NCBI RefSeq assembly: GCF_020297485.1
Contig: NZ_JAIWZC010000002.1
Location: forward strand, 124,001 to 188,000
Source: Enterocloster clostridioformis
GTDB lineage: Bacteria; Bacillota; Clostridia; Lachnospirales; Lachnospiraceae
Length of the DNA stretch: 64,000 nt
Direction: 5' to 3'
The notes beneath the pieces were generated by a model. That model did not search any database. It was not told the DNA's origin and saw only the letters and a list, made by a program, of their open reading frames with translations. Below are positions 8,139 to 16,769 of the stretch, in pieces (the stretch's first letter is position 1; every line of letters starts with the position of its first letter). The position numbers and the translations under genes were made by a program.

Positions 8139-8285
8139 GCTGCCTCTATCCCGATGCCCCCAGGAATGGGAAGCAAACTCATAGCCGTCCTCTTTCAGCG
8201 CCTGTGTCAGCTTTTTTACATAGGCCCGGTACGGCATCCCAGGATACCGTTATATCCGCTCAGAGCCAGGATTGCCTTGACCCCT
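8139..8285 (-). pseudogene. Fragment of a polysaccharide-deacetylase-like gene
   Basis: Reading the minus strand, 8285 to about 8230 encodes GVKAILALSGYNGILG and, after a frame change, 8234 to 8139 encodes a piece with KKLTQALKEDGYEFASHSWGHRDRG. ASHSWGH is the metal-binding His-x-x-x-His area typical of NodB-type deacetylases. Both ends of the protein are missing, so this is debris from a deletion. Family assignment rests on these two short motifs. Confidence 0.45.
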
Positions 8286-8394
8286 CAGTAGGTGGAATCC
8301 GGATGCTACTCTTATCTTTTTTCCAATATATAAATCCCGTCCGCAATACCTCCTGATTCCGTATTGTCCTTTTCTCTTTGGCCATTTCATGTGA

Positions 8395-9198
8395 TTATTT
8401 CCGCCTCAGAATTCTCTTTCCTGCAAACACCAGTATCAGAAATATCACTCCCACCAGAACAATCGTACCGCCCGGCTTCAATCCCAAATAATATGCCGCA
8501 AACAGGCCCGTAATCATAAACAGAACATTAAACGCCACTGCAAAGGTAAGCGTCTGGCGGTAACTCGTTCCAAACTGCATGGCGCAGGCCACGGGAACCA
8601 CCATCATGGATGAGACGATGAGAGCCCCCACCGTCCTGGCGGCGACAGAAACTGTCACCGCGATTAAAACAGTAAACAGGAAGTTCACCGTCTTTACAGG
8701 CACCCCGGCCAGCCTGGCGCTCTGTTCATCCAGAGACACATAAAACAGTTCTTTGTACATAAGCAGAAACATAAGCAGAACCGCCATGCTGACGGCGATT
8801 ACCAGATACAACTCCCCGTTACTGATTGCCACAATACTCCCAAACAGGAAGCTGTTGAAATTGGCTGCATTTTTAACAAATCCCGACAGAACGCCCGCCA
8901 TGCCAATCCCGGCGGACATAATGACAGCGATGGACATTTCCGAAAACCTGGGAATCTTCCTGCGTATCGCCTCAATCCCAATGGCGGCAACCACGCAGGC
9001 AGCCGCAGCGGTCAAGACAGGATTCAGCCCCAGGATCAGCCCGGCCGCCACCCCGGCCAGCGAGGTGTGGGACAGGGCATCCCCAATCATGGACAGGCGC
9101 TTACATACAATCACGAGCCCGATACACGGGATAACGGCCGCCAGAAGAATACCTACAATAAAGGCCCGCCGCATAAACGCATATTCAAAGATTTCCAT
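8395..9198 (-). CDS. znuB: Metal ABC transporter permease (ZnuB/AdcB type)
   Basis: 267 residues, almost wholly hydrophobic with 8-9 predicted helices, with ABC-3 family landmarks (GDALSHTSLAGVAAG near residue 37, MVVPVACAM near residue 195). It forms the membrane channel for zinc or manganese import with the ATPase and binding protein upstream. Its start overlaps the ATPase gene by 14 bp and is preceded by AGGAG. The zinc assignment follows the His-rich binding protein and the CobW gene; manganese is possible. Confidence 0.88.
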   Translation of the reverse strand: MEIFEYAFMRRAFIVGILLAAVIPCIGLVIVCKRLSMIGDALSHTSLAGVAAGLILGLNPVLTAAAACVVAAIGIEAIRRKIPRFSEMSIAVIMSAGIGMAGVLSGFVKNAANFNSFLFGSIVAISNGELYLVIAVSMAVLLMFLLMYKELFYVSLDEQSARLAGVPVKTVNFLFTVLIAVTVSVAARTVGALIVSSMMVVPVACAMQFGTSYRQTLTFAVAFNVLFMITGLFAAYYLGLKPGGTIVLVGVIFLILVFAGKRILRRK

Positions 9199-9892
9199 AA
9201 TTGTTCTCCTTCCTGCCCGGCTGAACCGGTTTCAGGCTTTCATCTTCTAAAAGCCAGATATCGTCCGCATAAGCCATGAGCCGCTTCCGGTCATGAGTGA
9301 CAATCCAAATGGTCACCCCCTGCTCCCGGTTAATCTGATACAGCAGCCGGTAAAATAAGGTGGTGCTGTCTTCGTCCATACCGAAAGTGGGTTCATCCAG
9401 CAGCAAAAGCCGCGGGGCGTTCACAAGCGCTCTTGCCAGCAGGACCCGCTGCTGCTGCCCTCCGGACAGCCGGCCAATCATCCGTTTTGCAAAATCCCCC
9501 ATTCCGACCTGGTTCAGCGCGCTGCGGACCTGCTCCTTCTCCTTTCTTCCCGCAAACCGGAATCTTCCGATCTGGGCGTATAAATCCGCCTGGACAAGCT
9601 CCTCCACGGAAGCGGGAAAATTCTGGCAGGATGCCATGCCGTTTTGGGAAACATAGCTGACCTTCTGCCAGTCCTTGAACTGCCGGATCTCCTGTCCCAG
9701 AAGTTCAATCCTGCCCCTTTGTCCATTTAACGGAAGTTCCCCCAGCATGAGCTTTAACAGGGTGCTTTTTCCTGCCCCGTTTGGCCCCAGCAGGACCGCA
9801 AACCGGCCCTCGGGGATGGTAAAATTGATGTTCCTTAATATCCTGGTATTTCCATAGGAAAAATCCAGTCCTTTCACTGCAATGGCATCCAT
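9185..9892 (-). CDS. znuC: Metal ABC transporter ATP-binding protein (ZnuC/AdcC type)
   Basis: 235 residues, a single ABC ATPase domain: Walker A GPNGAGKST near residue 36, signature LSGGQQQR near 143, Walker B LLLLDEPTFGMD near 160 and the switch His in IVTHD. It energises import through the permease encoded next. AGGAG precedes the start at 9892. Co-directional and closely spaced with the binding-protein gene upstream. Confidence 0.9.
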   Translation of the reverse strand: MDAIAVKGLDFSYGNTRILRNINFTIPEGRFAVLLGPNGAGKSTLLKLMLGELPLNGQRGRIELLGQEIRQFKDWQKVSYVSQNGMASCQNFPASVEELVQADLYAQIGRFRFAGRKEKEQVRSALNQVGMGDFAKRMIGRLSGGQQQRVLLARALVNAPRLLLLDEPTFGMDEDSTTLFYRLLYQINREQGVTIWIVTHDRKRLMAYADDIWLLEDESLKPVQPGRKENNYGNL

Positions 9893-9915
9893 CCTCAGTA
9901 CTCCTGTTCCTGTTT

Positions 9916-11007
9916 TTATTCAAGCGCCGCCTTAAGCTGCTTTAAGTTATCTTCCATTACGGTGAAGTAATCCGCGCCGTTTTTTAATTCCTCGTCACTT
10001 AAACCCTCCAAGGGATTTAAAACCCGTGTCCGGGCTCCTGTTTCCGCCGCGATTGTCTCTGCCACCTTCGGGCTTACCAATTCTTCAAAGAAGATAACTT
10101 TGACATGGTTCGTTTTTACAAAGTCAATGATTTCTGCCATTCTGGCCGGGTCCGGTTCCGTATCAGGGGAAAGTCCCGCGATGCCCATCTGGGTCAGCCC
10201 GTAGGTATCGCAGAGATAACCGAACGCTTCATGGGACACTACAATGCTCTTACCAGGCAGGGCAGACAGGGTATCTTTGTATTCCTGATCCAGTTCGTCA
10301 AACCGGACCGCATAGGTCTTATAATTATCTTCATAGTAATCCTTGTTGTCCGGGTCTGCCTTGACATAAGCATTCTTAATGTTTTCCATTTCTTTCTTCG
10401 CGTTCACCGGACTCAGCCATACATGGGGATCGAATTGGCCGCGGTCATGTTCCTCTTCCTCTGCGTGTTCCTCCGCTCCCTCATGTTCTTCCTCATCATG
10501 GCTGTGTCCTGGCCTGAGGGTAAGCCCGGCGGAAGCTTCCGCCGATACCAGACGCTTTGTTTCCAGACTGGCAAGCACGTCATCGGCCCAGTGCTCCATA
10601 CCGGCGCCGCTATAGACAAAGAGATCTGCTTCCTCCAGGTTCTTGATATCGGTTGCAGCCGGTTCCCAGTCATGGGGTTCTGTGCCGGCCGGGACCATGT
10701 CTGTCACCTCCGCTTTATCACCGCCGATTTTGACGGCAAAATCATACATGGGATAAAAACTGGCCATTACCTTCAGTTTCTGCCCGTCCGTATCCTCTGC
10801 TTCAATCTCAGCACTGAATTCTTCTGACTCTGATGAAGCTGCGCCTGTGCTTTCTTCATCCCTGCTTACCGCGGCGGTGGTTGAGACAGGCTCTGTATCA
10901 GAGGCCCCTGGGGCGGCGGTATTTCCGGAGCACCCTGAAAGCACAACAGCGGAAACAAGAGCCGTCACGGTCAGTGCGCAGAATGTAAATTTTAAATTTT
11001 TTTTCAT
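9916..11007 (-). CDS. znuA: Zinc-type ABC transporter substrate-binding lipoprotein
   Basis: 363 residues. Lipoprotein signal with VVLSGCSG, so the mature protein is probably anchored at Cys after about 20 residues. A Thr/Ser/Glu-rich linker is followed by the ZnuA/TroA cluster-9 domain (MVPAGTEPHDWEP, VVSHEAFGYLC, FFEELVSPKVAETIA). A His/Glu/Asp loop around residues 165-190 ends in FDPHVWLSP, the zinc-trapping loop of ZnuA/AdcA proteins. ATG 11007 is chosen because AGGAAGG lies 9 nt upstream; the ATG at 11016 abuts it. Confidence 0.9.
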   Translation of the reverse strand: MKKNLKFTFCALTVTALVSAVVLSGCSGNTAAPGASDTEPVSTTAAVSRDEESTGAASSESEEFSAEIEAEDTDGQKLKVMASFYPMYDFAVKIGGDKAEVTDMVPAGTEPHDWEPAATDIKNLEEADLFVYSGAGMEHWADDVLASLETKRLVSAEASAGLTLRPGHSHDEEEHEGAEEHAEEEEHDRGQFDPHVWLSPVNAKKEMENIKNAYVKADPDNKDYYEDNYKTYAVRFDELDQEYKDTLSALPGKSIVVSHEAFGYLCDTYGLTQMGIAGLSPDTEPDPARMAEIIDFVKTNHVKVIFFEELVSPKVAETIAAETGARTRVLNPLEGLSDEELKNGADYFTVMEDNLKQLKAALE

Positions 11008-11185
11008 AATGATCATCCTTCCTGATATGTTTTTTCACAGTGATACATAATAAATGCGTACACAAAAAACAAGGCAGATTTCCAGCCATAATGTCCCCCT
11101 GACCGTGCAGCCTGACGAAAAAAGTACGCTGACCCAGGGAATTAAAAATATTATGGATAGAAAACAGCCTTGCCGGAAGGAAGTC

Positions 11186-11497
11186 TTAATTATCTAAACG
11201 GATTTTTAAGCTGACCAAAGAAACCGGGCACATATAGAGTCCGGTCTGGTAAGATATTAAGAGTTTTTGAGTAATGATATATGCAAAGATGACGACGGCA
11301 CCTGTTCCTGCCGCTTCTGTTATCAAGCGGATTGTGGCAGCGCATGCCTGAAGCTCCGCGCAGACAGGACAGTCCTCACCTGTACACTCATGTTCTGTAT
11401 GTGTGACAATAAAAAAGCCGGAGAGAAGCAGCACAGCGGTTACAAGAAACGCTGTCATGAACGCAAAGATTTTTTTATGCTTTACCAAATAGCTCAC
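11186..11497 (-). CDS. Small membrane protein with a CxxC-type metal motif
   Basis: About 103 residues starting at a GTG with an excellent AAAGGAGG 7 nt upstream. One helix lies near residues 10-30, then HTEHECTGEDCPVCAELQAC, a short His/Cys cluster well suited to metal binding, then a second helix near 65-85. Proteins of this shape are found next to zinc transporters in Clostridia. It is the first complete gene of the zinc operon. Function unknown; a metal sensor or accessory role is inferred from motif and context. A longer open frame to 11590 carries a Fur fragment (separate entry). Confidence 0.7.
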   Translation of the reverse strand: MSYLVKHKKIFAFMTAFLVTAVLLLSGFFIVTHTEHECTGEDCPVCAELQACAATIRLITEAAGTGAVVIFAYIITQKLLISYQTGLYMCPVSLVSLKIRLDN

Positions 11498-11590
11498 TTC
11501 GTCTCCTCCTTTCTGTTTTTTCAAACAATCTAATATGATTTCTTGCCGCTTTGTCCTGTACCTGCCCGTTCTTCCATACGGAAACCCCAT
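11498..11590 (-). pseudogene. N-terminal stub of a Fur-family regulator
   Basis: The in-frame extension upstream of the GTG encodes GRYRTKRQEIILDCLKKQK, which matches how Fur/Zur/PerR proteins begin (Y-x-T-x-Q/R-R-x-x-I-L-x-x-L). It then runs straight into the ribosome site of the next gene, so the rest of the regulator is missing. A deletion of most of a zur-like gene at the head of the zinc operon is the simplest reading. Confidence 0.5.
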
Positions 11591-11616
11591 AATCTGAATC
11601 TGATTTTTATTTTAAT

Positions 11617-11644
11617 ATTATAACAATTTCCAAAATAATGTCAA
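11617..11644 (-). promoter_or_regulatory. Consensus promoter of the zinc operon
   Basis: Minus strand TTGACA (11639-11644), 16-bp spacer, TATAAT (11617-11622), about 20 bp before the Fur stub and 120 bp before the small membrane protein. Both hexamers are perfect. I do not see a convincing Zur box. Confidence 0.85.
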
Positions 11645-11811
11645 TATACCAGTTCAACCTAATCAGTCAATGCCTTCTTACGAGATCCACCGTTTTTCCA
11701 TCTGCACGAAAGATCCGAAAAACAAGATTTTCCTCCTTAATACCGCTATATGCTGAATGGTGCAGCCAGCCGTCTAACCAAGTTATGATTAAACAACTGG
11801 CTAACAAAATA

Positions 11812-12960
11812 TTACTTATAGAGACACGGAGCTACTTCCGCCGAATCCATATTGGCGCTGTCATACCACAGTGCACCAGTATCAACATCCTCTACCGGTT
11901 CTCCTTTGGCTGCCTTGGCGGCCAGGGTAACCGCCTGATATCCAATCTGTACCGGATTCTGCGTGATGGAACCTGCTAAGACACCACTTTTGATAGCATC
12001 AAGCTGGATGGCGCCTGAGTCGAATCCAACGCCGATTACTTTATCTACTCCCAGCACCTGAAGACTCTCATTGGCTGTCACCAGGTTCTTGGCTGTAAAT
12101 TCGTTGGACGCATAAATGGCAATCAAATCATTTTTATTCAGCAGGGTATTGGCCACAGTCACACAAGCCGCATCATCCACGGTTGCCGGAATGCCTACAT
12201 CGATAATCACCTTTGCTCCGTCAACTGCCTTATTATACTTATCATGGCCTACTACCATGCATTTATCTTCGCCAACCAAGGTACGCATTTTGTCTATGAA
12301 ACCGCCCGTCCGTTCTCCAATGGACTGGGATGTCGCATCTTGGGAGACAACGCCGATTCTGACCTCTTCTGCCGGAGCTGTGACCTTATCCTTAATCATT
12401 TCATACAATTTCTCCGCGGCCAGACCGCCCGCTACATAGTTGTCCGTAGCGGCATTGGCCACAATGGAGCCTGCAGGGGCATCCGGCACACCGGAATCAA
12501 ACCCTACAATCGGAATATTTGCTGCCTGAGCATTGGAAATTGCATCAAGGGCCGCCTGTGTATCCAAAGCCGCCAGGCAGATGGCGCTTGGAGCCTTGTT
12601 GACCGCATTATTTAACTGCTCAATCTGCTCAGCGACTGCACTCTCACTGGCTGGCCCTACAAAATTGGTGGACTTAAGCCCCAAATCCTCTGCAGCCTGC
12701 TCTGATCCCATCTTTACCGCTTTCCAAAAATCATGCTGGAAGCCTTTTGCCACAATCTCAACCGTGACATCGCTGTAGTCCACAGCCCCATCTGCCTTGG
12801 CTGCCAACGTATCCCCTGCTGTTGTGTCTTTTACCTCTGTCTCCGGAGCGGCCGCTGCTGCGGCTGTCGTGGCAGGCGCGCTGGCTCCGCTGGAGCAGCC
12901 CATTACCATCGTGGAAACTATTGCTGCGCAGATGACTGTACTTAATAATCTTATCTTCAT
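11812..12960 (-). CDS. Sugar ABC transporter substrate-binding lipoprotein
   Basis: 382 residues. Lipoprotein signal ending MVMGCSSG, an Ala/Thr linker, then a periplasmic-binding-protein-like type I fold of the ribose/LacI class (VEIVAKGFQHDFWKAVKMG, ICLAALDTQAALDAI, IPIVGFDSG, VIGVGFDSGAIQLDA). The start at 12960 follows AAAGGGAGG; the longer frame to 13011 overlaps the permease stop. It is last in the fucose operon, so the ligand is inferred to be L-fucose or a related deoxy sugar. Confidence 0.85.
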   Translation of the reverse strand: MKIRLLSTVICAAIVSTMVMGCSSGASAPATTAAAAAAPETEVKDTTAGDTLAAKADGAVDYSDVTVEIVAKGFQHDFWKAVKMGSEQAAEDLGLKSTNFVGPASESAVAEQIEQLNNAVNKAPSAICLAALDTQAALDAISNAQAANIPIVGFDSGVPDAPAGSIVANAATDNYVAGGLAAEKLYEMIKDKVTAPAEEVRIGVVSQDATSQSIGERTGGFIDKMRTLVGEDKCMVVGHDKYNKAVDGAKVIIDVGIPATVDDAACVTVANTLLNKNDLIAIYASNEFTAKNLVTANESLQVLGVDKVIGVGFDSGAIQLDAIKSGVLAGSITQNPVQIGYQAVTLAAKAAKGEPVEDVDTGALWYDSANMDSAEVAPCLYK

Positions 12961-13007
12961 GAATAAACCTCCCTTTATTATCCCGCTTTGCGGGTTATTA
13001 GTGCGTA

Positions 13008-14024
13008 TCAATCCTTCCCCTGTTTCCTTCTATTCAAAACATCTACAAATACGGCTATGATCAACACAAATCCGGTAATCAGCAGCTGATAATGTGGCTG
13101 TACTCCCACAAAGGGAAGGCCTGTCTTCAAAACGGACATAATAAAAACACCGATTAAAGTCCCCGATATGGAACCCACGCCACCTGCCAGGGATGTTCCG
13201 CCGATTACAACCCCGGCGATTGCATCCAGTTCAAATCCATTTCCGGTTCCAGGCATGAGTGTGGAGTATACTGCTGCATAAGACACACCTGCCAGCCCGG
13301 CAAACAGACCGCTTATGACATAAGCCAAAGTCTCCCACTTTACCACATTTACACCGGAAAGCCGGGTCGCCTCCTTATTACTCCCAAGAGACAGTATATA
13401 GCGTCCCGGACGCGCCTTGTTGAGAAGGATTGCCATCAGGATTGCAAGTGTAATCAGCAGTATGAATCCCGTGGGGATACCTGCCTGCGGAAGCCCTGCC
13501 CCTTTTAATTTAAAAATGCCTCTGAATGAGCCGCCCGGCGCAAAAGCCTGCGGAAAGGTCACGGTTGCCGTATTTGTCACAATCGAACCCAGGCCTCTGG
13601 TAATCATCATGGTTCCCAGTGTGGCAATAAAGGCCGGAAGCCTCATGACAGATACCATAAGTCCATTGGCAAGTCCGAACAGGCCTCCCATCAGTATGGC
13701 CAGGATAACGCACAGCGGCATAGGCAGTCCCAGTTTTGTATACAGCGTTCCTGAAATCAAGGAACAGCAGATACAGACCGTACCAATGGATAAGTCGATT
13801 CCTCCGGTGATGATTACAAATGTTACGCCTATCGCCATAAAACCGATATAATAGGACGAATCAAAAATGCTGACCAGTGTACTGTATTTTGCAAAATTGT
13901 CCCCAAAAATCCAGAAGAACATGAATAATACAATCAGCGCAATGACTGCCACCAATTTCTGAGTACCGATAGCTTTGAACAATCCATTCGGCTCCTTTTT
14001 TACCTGATTCCCATTATTTGACAT
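13008..14024 (-). CDS. Sugar ABC transporter permease (RbsC type)
   Basis: 338 residues with about 9-10 helices and the BPD_transp_2 family features (VIITGGIDLSIGTV, LPAFIATLGTMMITRG, GFELDAIAGVVIGGTSLAGG). It forms the homodimeric channel of a ribose-type importer with the ATPase and binding protein on either side. GGGAGG precedes ATG 14024. Fucose uptake is inferred from operon content. Confidence 0.9.
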   Translation of the reverse strand: MSNNGNQVKKEPNGLFKAIGTQKLVAVIALIVLFMFFWIFGDNFAKYSTLVSIFDSSYYIGFMAIGVTFVIITGGIDLSIGTVCICCSLISGTLYTKLGLPMPLCVILAILMGGLFGLANGLMVSVMRLPAFIATLGTMMITRGLGSIVTNTATVTFPQAFAPGGSFRGIFKLKGAGLPQAGIPTGFILLITLAILMAILLNKARPGRYILSLGSNKEATRLSGVNVVKWETLAYVISGLFAGLAGVSYAAVYSTLMPGTGNGFELDAIAGVVIGGTSLAGGVGSISGTLIGVFIMSVLKTGLPFVGVQPHYQLLITGFVLIIAVFVDVLNRRKQGKD

Positions 14025-14040
14025 GTCTTTAACCTCCCAT

Positions 14041-15534
14041 TTAATCTCTCAGTGTAGCGGCATGCATGATTTTTTCCTGGGTAGCTTCTTCTATGCTGAT
14101 TTCTCCTGTTTTACGGCCCTCACACATAATCAGGATACGGTCACTCATTCGCAGCACTTCCGTCAGTTCAGAGGATATCATGATAATGGACTTCCCCTGC
14201 TTTACAAGATTATTCATCAATGTATAAATCTCGCTTTTTGCTCCTACATCGATTCCCCTTGTGGGTTCGTCAAATATCAGGATGTCGCAGTTCCTGGTAA
14301 GCCATTTTGCAATGACCACTTTCTGTTGGTTACCTCCCGACAGGTTGCGCACCTGCTGTTCCACGGATGGTGTCTTGGTCTTTAATGCCTCCACATATTG
14401 TTCCGCGGTTTCTTTTTCCGCTTTCTTATCAATAAACAGGCCTTTGCAGAATGCTTTCAGGGAAGCCATTGTCGTATTCTCGGCTACCGTTTTCTCAATG
14501 ATCACACCATAGCGCTTGCGGTCCTCCGACAGATATCCAATCCCGGCGTCAACCGCGTCCTGTGGGTTCTTGATATCCACCCGTTTTCCATTCACATAAA
14601 TATCACCGCTGTCTCTCCTGTCAGCACCAAAGATAGCCCTGGCTGTCTCCGTCCTTCCGGCTCCCATGAGTCCTGAAAAACCCAGGATTTCTCCTTTGCG
14701 AAGTTCAAAGCTTACATCTTTTACTGTTTTCCCAACATTCAGGTGTTCAACCTTCAGCACCACCGGGGCATCCGGCTTTACATTGCTGAAACTCTTAGGC
14801 TCCTCATACACCGTGCGTCCTACCATCATCTGGATGATGTCGTCTTTCGTGGAATCCTTGGTTGTCAGCGTACCCACATATTCCCCGTCCCTCATAACCG
14901 TTACCCTGTCAGTAATCTGGTTAATCTCATCCATGCGGTGGGAAATGTATACAATTCCGATATCCTTGGCTCTTAGGTCACGGATGATTTTGAACAGCTC
15001 GCTGATTTCTGAATCTGTCAGCGCGGCAGTCGGTTCATCAAATACGATTATCTTGGCATCTGTTGAGATTGCCTTGGCTATCTCACACATCTGCTGGCGC
15101 CCCACCGTCAGCCTACCCATTGTTTCCCTTGGGTCAATCCTGATATTCAGTAATCCGAACAGCTTTTCTGCCTCTTCTACCATCCTGCGGTCATTAATCA
15201 GCTTTCCGTTCATTTTTTCTTTGCCGATAAAGATATTCTGGGCCACCGTTAAGTGGTTCATCATGTTTAATTCCTGATGCACAATCACAATGCCGGCGTC
15301 CTGCGCTTCCCTGGGACTTTTAAACTCCACCTGGCGCCCCTCATACACAATAGTACCGCTGTCTTTGCTGTAGATTCCCGTCAATATCTTCATGAGGGTG
15401 GATTTTCCGGCGCCATTCTCACCCATCAGTGCATGGACCTCGCCCTTTTTAAGTTCCAGACAGGCATTTTTTAACGCATGTACTCCGACAAAGGACTTAT
15501 CAATGTCTTTCATGGTCAGAATTACTTCTCCCAC
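14041..15534 (-). CDS. Sugar ABC transporter ATP-binding protein (RbsA type, two ATPase domains)
   Basis: About 497 residues with two tandem ABC domains, as in RbsA/MglA: Walker A GENGAGKST, signature-like LTVGRQQM and FDEPTAAL in the first half; a degenerate GLMGAGRTE, LSGGNQQKVV and FDEPTRGIDVG in the second. The start is uncertain: GTG 15534 has GGAAGG 7 nt upstream, ATG 15549 has only a weak site. It energises the sugar importer encoded with it in the fucose operon. Confidence 0.9.
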   Translation of the reverse strand: MGEVILTMKDIDKSFVGVHALKNACLELKKGEVHALMGENGAGKSTLMKILTGIYSKDSGTIVYEGRQVEFKSPREAQDAGIVIVHQELNMMNHLTVAQNIFIGKEKMNGKLINDRRMVEEAEKLFGLLNIRIDPRETMGRLTVGRQQMCEIAKAISTDAKIIVFDEPTAALTDSEISELFKIIRDLRAKDIGIVYISHRMDEINQITDRVTVMRDGEYVGTLTTKDSTKDDIIQMMVGRTVYEEPKSFSNVKPDAPVVLKVEHLNVGKTVKDVSFELRKGEILGFSGLMGAGRTETARAIFGADRRDSGDIYVNGKRVDIKNPQDAVDAGIGYLSEDRKRYGVIIEKTVAENTTMASLKAFCKGLFIDKKAEKETAEQYVEALKTKTPSVEQQVRNLSGGNQQKVVIAKWLTRNCDILIFDEPTRGIDVGAKSEIYTLMNNLVKQGKSIIMISSELTEVLRMSDRILIMCEGRKTGEISIEEATQEKIMHAATLRD

Positions 15535-15584
15535 ATCATCACCTTCCATTTCTTTACTAATTGCACTGTTTTGGCGGAACCCAT

Positions 15585-16034
15585 TTACAGGCCCTGGTCG
15601 GTAACTACCCCTTTTTGCAGCATGATATTGGCATAAAGCGCTCTCTCGCTGGTGGCGATAATTGCATAAGCTTTCTTTGCCTCCTCGTAGAACGCGAACC
15701 GCTCTATATGGCCAATGGCACTTCTGCCCCTGCTGTCACACGCTTCCACCAATGTCATGTATTGATCCCAGATCGGTGTTTCAACCGTATCCCCGTCCGT
15801 TACCGACATCAGGCAGACAGGGTGTTCTACGTAGGTGTCCAGTGGAAAAAGCGAGAGGATTGCTTCCAGTATCTCCGGCACGCCGTGGCCTTCCATATGT
15901 ATGACATGGGCATCCCTGCCCATGGACTCTGCCGGGAAATTCCCATCGGCAATCACAATCCGGTCGCTGTGACCCATTTCACATAATATCTTTAACAGTT
16001 CAGGAGATAATATATGGGGTATTCCTCTTAGCAT
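15585..16034 (-). CDS. fucU: L-fucose mutarotase (FucU/RbsD family)
   Basis: 149 residues, full length for FucU. MLRGIPHILSPELLKILCEMGHSD and the active-site neighbourhood IVIADGNFPAES are diagnostic of the RbsD/FucU family. The enzyme interconverts alpha and beta anomers of L-fucose so that imported sugar can enter the isomerase. It overlaps the aldolase gene by 7 bp, consistent with a coupled fucose operon. Confidence 0.9.
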   Translation of the reverse strand: MLRGIPHILSPELLKILCEMGHSDRIVIADGNFPAESMGRDAHVIHMEGHGVPEILEAILSLFPLDTYVEHPVCLMSVTDGDTVETPIWDQYMTLVEACDSRGRSAIGHIERFAFYEEAKKAYAIIATSERALYANIMLQKGVVTDQGL

Positions 16035-16732
16035 CTGTTTTCCCCCTGTTTACTGTATTTTTTATAACCGGGGTGCCTGCCGGTTACCCCATATCCTTTC
16101 CTCATTGAGATAAGGCGGTCAATATTTTCCCTGGATATTTCCTGTGCACCTCCCAGCATTCTGGCGTTAAGGCTGATTTTTGCAAAGAGTTCCAGTGTTT
16201 CCATGCGGTAATAAGCGGTAATCACATCAGCCCCCACGGTCAAAGCTCCATGATTCTGAAGGAGCATTGCGTCATGTTCCCCCAGATAAGGCGCTATGTT
16301 ATCCGGTACTTCGTAAGTGGAAGGGGTTCCGTAAGGCGTTACCGGAATCGAACCCAGACCAATTACCGTCTCAATCATAGAGTACTCGTCCAACGGCACA
16401 TTGGCTACCGCGTATCCGGTGGCCACAGGCGGGTGGGCGTGAAGCACGGAATTTACATCCTCACGCTCTTTATAGCAGCGGAGATGCATCTTAATCTCTG
16501 AAGAGGGCCTGTATCCGGGAAGGCCTTCCAACACCTCGCCTTTCCCATCGATACGAACCAGTTTTTCCGGTGTGATGAAACTTTTGCTCATTCCGGTGGG
16601 AGTGGCAAGAAAGGTTCCGTCATCCAGCCTGGCGGACACGTTGCCGTCATTGGCTGCCACCCAGCCAAGCTGCCACATCTTATGGCACACATCGCAAATC
16701 TGTTCCCTTAGTTCCATATAGCTTAATTCCAT
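16028..16732 (-). CDS. fucA: Class II aldolase, L-fuculose-1-phosphate aldolase
   Basis: 234 residues. Aldolase_II domain with GNVSARLDDG near residue 30, the zinc ligands in VLHAHPPVATGYA and the later LLQNHGALTVG. It cleaves L-fuculose 1-phosphate to dihydroxyacetone phosphate and L-lactaldehyde. AAGGAGG precedes ATG 16732. Sequence alone does not separate fuculose- from rhamnulose-phosphate aldolases; the adjacent FucI and FucU decide for fucose. Confidence 0.88.
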   Translation of the reverse strand: MELSYMELREQICDVCHKMWQLGWVAANDGNVSARLDDGTFLATPTGMSKSFITPEKLVRIDGKGEVLEGLPGYRPSSEIKMHLRCYKEREDVNSVLHAHPPVATGYAVANVPLDEYSMIETVIGLGSIPVTPYGTPSTYEVPDNIAPYLGEHDAMLLQNHGALTVGADVITAYYRMETLELFAKISLNARMLGGAQEISRENIDRLISMRKGYGVTGRHPGYKKYSKQGENRC

Positions 16733-16769
16733 AATACCTCCTTATTTTCCAGGTTGTCCCGGTCTTTGG

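Noticed and set aside
11498..11590. Functional Fur regulator fused to the membrane protein
   Set aside because: Only about 20 residues of Fur remain, with no DNA-binding helix or metal sites, and the downstream gene has its own strong ribosome site at a GTG.
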